Shown here: piece by piece, positions 61,274 through 64,000 of the stretch | How the letters are laid out: every line of letters starts with the position of its first letter | Position numbering within the stretch: the first letter of the stretch is position 1 | Assembly (NCBI GenBank): GCA_020635955.1 | Contig: JACJYW010000005.1 | Coordinates: forward strand, 124,001-188,000 | Length of the DNA: 64,000 nucleotides | Direction of reading: 5' to 3' | DNA from: Crocinitomicaceae bacterium | GTDB taxonomy: Bacteria > Bacteroidota > Bacteroidia > Flavobacteriales_D > Crocinitomicaceae | Translations under genes and position numbers: made by a program | The notes under the pieces: model-generated | The model's database searches: none | Told to the model about the DNA's origin: nothing | Seen by the model: the letters and a program-made list of their open reading frames with translations, nothing else

Positions 61274-63074
61274 AGGTTTAATAGCCTTGTTGATCGTCTT
61301 GCTGCCCATTAACGTAATGGCGCAAAGTTTTGATTTTGGAATTGAGGTTCAACAGAATTATAATTCGGTAGAGAAATACGAAAGTCAGGATAAATATCAT
61401 CCGGATAATTTGGCCTTGTCAATAGTGGATATCAATAATGATACTTCCAACATTTATTTGTCAAAGTTCAATATGGCAAATAATCTTGAAATTCCTTTGT
61501 ACCTGAGGTTTAATTGGAGGAGACGTTGGTTTTTAGATATGAAAATGTCGCATTGCGCATACAATCTTTCTATGGAAGGTGTGGTGAATTATAATGATCA
61601 ATACTACTATGATAATTATGGTACTTATGATGATTATATGACGGATGCTAATGCCAATGGATTTCCAAATGCAGATAGCACTGATTATACAAACTATATC
61701 AATGCCGCTAAGGATATAAACGAATCAGAGATTAGAACTACAGAACAATTCAGATTACTCAACTTAACCGCCAACGCCGGCGTTCGATTTTTGCCACATA
61801 AAAGTGTGAAGATGTTTGTTGGAATGGGATTTTCTGTAAAACAAAAGTTTAGAAAGAACCTGTATAATTACATTGATTTTTCAAATCCATATATACATGA
61901 TGTCAGAATTGTCAATAGTGGCCTGGATTGGTATGCTGAAAGATCCACCTATTACAACATCATTGTTGGTGCTGAGTTTTATAGATTTCGTGCATCAGCC
62001 TATTTTCAAACAATGGTTTCATACACATTTCCACATGTGGTGCCATTTCAGGAAGTAGTGTATAAATCACCTTCAACCGCCTTTGATGTTTCCAGTTCCT
62101 ATGGATTTTCTCTGAGTGCTAATTTGTTTTCTGTTGATGTCGGTAAAAGAGTAAAAAAGGATGATGTTTCTTCTGATGAGATTATAATATCCAATATTAG
62201 AAGAGAGAAGGATAAATTTGACCTGGGTTTCAGATATGATCGAAGGATATTAAACGACCTCACTTCATATTATGAATTGCCGGATCAGAAATTGACCATT
62301 TTAGATGTTGATACTGTTTTACTAAACGATAATGGTACTTTCTATGAGGCATTGGATATGGAAATGGTTAAGCTGGGCGCCATCAAAAGAATTGAATGGA
62401 ATGGAAGATTTACTGGATTCCTGGATATCTATATAACTAAAAGATTAGGCGTAAGAGGAGGTATTTCTGGTTCCAAACTTACCTATGACATAAGCTCAAC
62501 ACAATTGAAAGCTATTGCTATTGATAAAGATTCCATGGGCTTACAATACATGTATGCTGAAAATACACCCAGGATCTCTTATGCCGTTTATAGAAAAAAA
62601 GTCAATGTAGTTGATATTACAGGTGATGTTACCTTTAAAGTGGTTGATAGAGATCTTTTCTCACTTTCTCTTTGGGCAGGGATTGGCATTACTGGATTTG
62701 CATATACAGACCTTAACAAAAAGGGCAATCCAAAAGGAATTAATGAGTTAGATATTTATAACAAATTTGATAATTGGTATATTGGATTTGATTCATTGGA
62801 TTTCAAAATCCATCAGGGAGAACTAGACATGAATCTTACGGATAGCCCTTCAGAATTGATGGCCAAAGTAGATGCTCCCGGCAATGAATATGATCTTGAT
62901 CCACAAGACAGAAGATTTATCTTTCCTTCCTTGAGATTTGGAATTGATGCGAATATTGAACGATTTGTTGTAGGATTTGGTATGGATATGAGTTTTGGGC
63001 AAATGGACAGATTCCTACTATCGAATTATTCATCTTTTTATATGTCCATAGGCTACAAATTGTGGAGTAGATAG
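61254..63074 (+). CDS. Predicted outer-membrane protein paired with the WD40-caspase
   Basis: 606 residues. A signal peptide (about 1-23, ending NVMAQ) leads into a protein rich in alternating beta strands with aromatic ends (NLEIPLYLRFNWRRRWFLDMK, FRLLNLTANAGVRFLPH, YFQTMVSYTFPHVVPF) and a C-terminal MSIGYKLW, all consistent with an outer-membrane barrel. The N-terminal 150 residues have Asp/Asn/Tyr-rich stretches. It overlaps the WD40-caspase gene by 20 bases, so their translation is coupled. No family is recognised, and it does not look like PorP/SprF. Its last 22 bases overlap a convergent gene. Confidence 0.8.
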   Translation: MTLLYYRGLIALLIVLLPINVMAQSFDFGIEVQQNYNSVEKYESQDKYHPDNLALSIVDINNDTSNIYLSKFNMANNLEIPLYLRFNWRRRWFLDMKMSHCAYNLSMEGVVNYNDQYYYDNYGTYDDYMTDANANGFPNADSTDYTNYINAAKDINESEIRTTEQFRLLNLTANAGVRFLPHKSVKMFVGMGFSVKQKFRKNLYNYIDFSNPYIHDVRIVNSGLDWYAERSTYYNIIVGAEFYRFRASAYFQTMVSYTFPHVVPFQEVVYKSPSTAFDVSSSYGFSLSANLFSVDVGKRVKKDDVSSDEIIISNIRREKDKFDLGFRYDRRILNDLTSYYELPDQKLTILDVDTVLLNDNGTFYEALDMEMVKLGAIKRIEWNGRFTGFLDIYITKRLGVRGGISGSKLTYDISSTQLKAIAIDKDSMGLQYMYAENTPRISYAVYRKKVNVVDITGDVTFKVVDRDLFSLSLWAGIGITGFAYTDLNKKGNPKGINELDIYNKFDNWYIGFDSLDFKIHQGELDMNLTDSPSELMAKVDAPGNEYDLDPQDRRFIFPSLRFGIDANIERFVVGFGMDMSFGQMDRFLLSNYSSFYMSIGYKLWSR

Positions 63075-63877
63075 TAAGATAAAGGCAATACAACCAAAAG
63101 CCCGTCTATAAAAAACGAATAATATAGTTCATTCCTATTCTTGTTTGACATTGAAATAAGTAATATCGTCAATGCAAATGCTGGAAAAAGGTATGGATTG
63201 AACATTAATGGATAGGTCAATAAAAAATAACTCGCAAAAATGCAAATGAAGGCCAGAACCTTTGAAATTTGTGTGCCAACGAGTTGTGGAATTGTCTTTT
63301 TGCTGAATTCATCCAATTCAATGTCCCTTATATCAAACGGAATCGTTATTCCCAAAATGTAAAGAAAGAAGGCTATAAATAGCTTTGTAATATTTATTTG
63401 GTGATCGGCACTTTCCAAATATGGTATCAATGCGCAACTGATGGCCCATACCAGAGATATTAAATAGATCTTGATGCCTGGAATGTCTCTCAAGTTAGAT
63501 CTTCTATTCAGAATGTTGAATGCGAATACATAGAGAAAGGAAACCAATCCTCCTAAACTAAGAATGATGATACTTAACAGTTTAAATTGGAATATTAAGA
63601 TCAATGAAGTTAAAGCTCCAATAAAAAGAAGGGCTTTCACTAATTTGATGTTGCTGGTCATCCAACGGATTCTTGGACTGGGTAATTTTTCGTTCTTAGC
63701 AATTCTCTCATAACGTTGAAAATTATAGGTTACTAGAGTAGAGCTAAATAGGAATAGTAAGAGCGGAATGTCCGGTTGCAATTCATTTAATTGGAAAAAC
63801 AACCATCCAAAACCGAAAGCTCCTGCACTGATCCATATATTGGAGTAAACGATAAAGGATATTGCTTTGCGCAGCAT
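63053..63877 (-). CDS. UbiA-like prenyltransferase family membrane protein
   Basis: 274 residues with about eight membrane helices. TYNFQRYER at the place of the first aspartate-rich motif is altered (no NDxxD), but DIRDIELDE at the second site keeps the DxxxD pattern, so activity is possible but not certain. Similar proteins are annotated as UbiA prenyltransferase-like. The substrate is unknown. It starts directly after the stop of the partial upstream gene, and its end overlaps the 606-residue outer-membrane protein gene by 22 bases on the opposite strand. Confidence 0.75.
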   Translation of the reverse strand: MLRKAISFIVYSNIWISAGAFGFGWLFFQLNELQPDIPLLLFLFSSTLVTYNFQRYERIAKNEKLPSPRIRWMTSNIKLVKALLFIGALTSLILIFQFKLLSIIILSLGGLVSFLYVFAFNILNRRSNLRDIPGIKIYLISLVWAISCALIPYLESADHQINITKLFIAFFLYILGITIPFDIRDIELDEFSKKTIPQLVGTQISKVLAFICIFASYFLLTYPLMFNPYLFPAFALTILLISMSNKNRNELYYSFFIDGLLVVLPLSYYLLHNL

Positions 63878-64000
63878 CTAATTGAATGCATTGATGATAA
63901 GATGTGTTGTCCACCCTGTAGCAATACCAGCAAATCCGCCAAGCATTGAGCCTAGCATTCGTTTTTGTTTGGCAATTCTGTGATATCCTCGATAATAATT
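63878..64000 (-). CDS. C-terminal end of an unknown membrane protein
   Basis: The last 40 codons of a gene that runs off the right edge. The visible part has a basic stretch (RIAKQKRM) and a Gly-rich hydrophobic helix (SMLGGFAGIATGWTTHLII). The stop codon TAG is followed at once by the ATG of the UbiA-like gene, so the two form an operon. The family cannot be named from this end alone. Confidence 0.6.
   Translation of the reverse strand, partial: NYYRGYHRIAKQKRMLGSMLGGFAGIATGWTTHLIINAFN

Noticed and set aside
1..64000. Searched by eye for transposases, integrases, phage genes and toxin-antitoxin pairs
   Set aside because: None was recognised. The window has uniform base composition and ordinary core and envelope genes.

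Overview
The window is AT-rich chromosomal DNA from a member of the Bacteroidota, most likely a marine or aquatic Flavobacteriales of the Crocinitomicaceae/Cryomorphaceae type; that placement is inference from gene content, not a phylogeny. The evidence is several secreted proteins with type IX secretion system (T9SS) C-terminal sorting domains of types A and B, a SprE/PorW-type T9SS lipoprotein, a GT117 (DUF2723) protein, DUF4290 beside murA, and promoters of the Bacteroidota form TTTG-N17-20-TAnnTTTG. No plasmid, phage, insertion sequence or CRISPR array was seen. The window looks like ordinary chromosome with a dense set of exported proteins.

Layout, left to right. 1-2.9 kb: 5' end of a GT117 gene, tRNA-Gln with a near-perfect promoter and terminator, a small secreted protein, an RlmG/RsmC-type methyltransferase and an SRPBCC protein. 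3-10.5 kb: an exported KatG, an aldo/keto reductase, a GH16 glycosidase, a DUF5011 lipoprotein, and a DUF2330 + RnfD-like membrane pair. 10.7-25.9 kb: a block of large secreted surface proteins: a beta-helix/seven-repeat protein (type B sorting domain), a 12-PKD-domain protein (type A) followed by two small paralogous secreted proteins, a DUF2911 protein, a 1915-residue multidomain adhesin (type B) and a further secreted protein. 26-32.5 kb: a tight operon of SpoIIM fusion, DUF4129, DUF4350, MoxR ATPase and DUF58. 32.5-39.4 kb: a lipoprotein, a SpoIIE-type phosphatase, SprE/PorW, an alpha/beta hydrolase and aminopeptidase P. 39.5-45 kb: prs, rplY (L25/Ctc), pth, fructosamine kinase, a protein that is almost only a T9SS sorting domain, murA and DUF4290. 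45-50.4 kb: a DUF255 thioredoxin-domain lipoprotein and an M1 peptidase. 50.4-58.3 kb: REP-like repeats, a TPR membrane protein, a RidA protein resembling 2-aminomuconate deaminase, a TonB-like protein behind a sigma-54-like promoter, an outer-membrane protein, kmo, an overlooked small membrane-protein gene, kynU and hemL. 58.3-64 kb: an exported WD40-caspase protein overlapping a predicted outer-membrane protein gene, a UbiA-like prenyltransferase and a partial gene.

How the genes work together. SprE/PorW is part of the T9SS machine that would export and anchor the sorting-domain proteins encoded around it. kynU, kmo and the RidA gene point to tryptophan breakdown through kynurenine, although the dioxygenase and decarboxylase steps are not in this window. 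The MoxR-DUF58 operon looks like an ATPase/vWA-like chaperone module in the inner membrane. The most interesting under-described items are the exported WD40-caspase/outer-membrane pair, the sorting-domain-only protein, the 73-residue membrane protein between kynU and kmo, the PKD protein with its two paralogous followers, and the DUF2330/RnfD-like pair.
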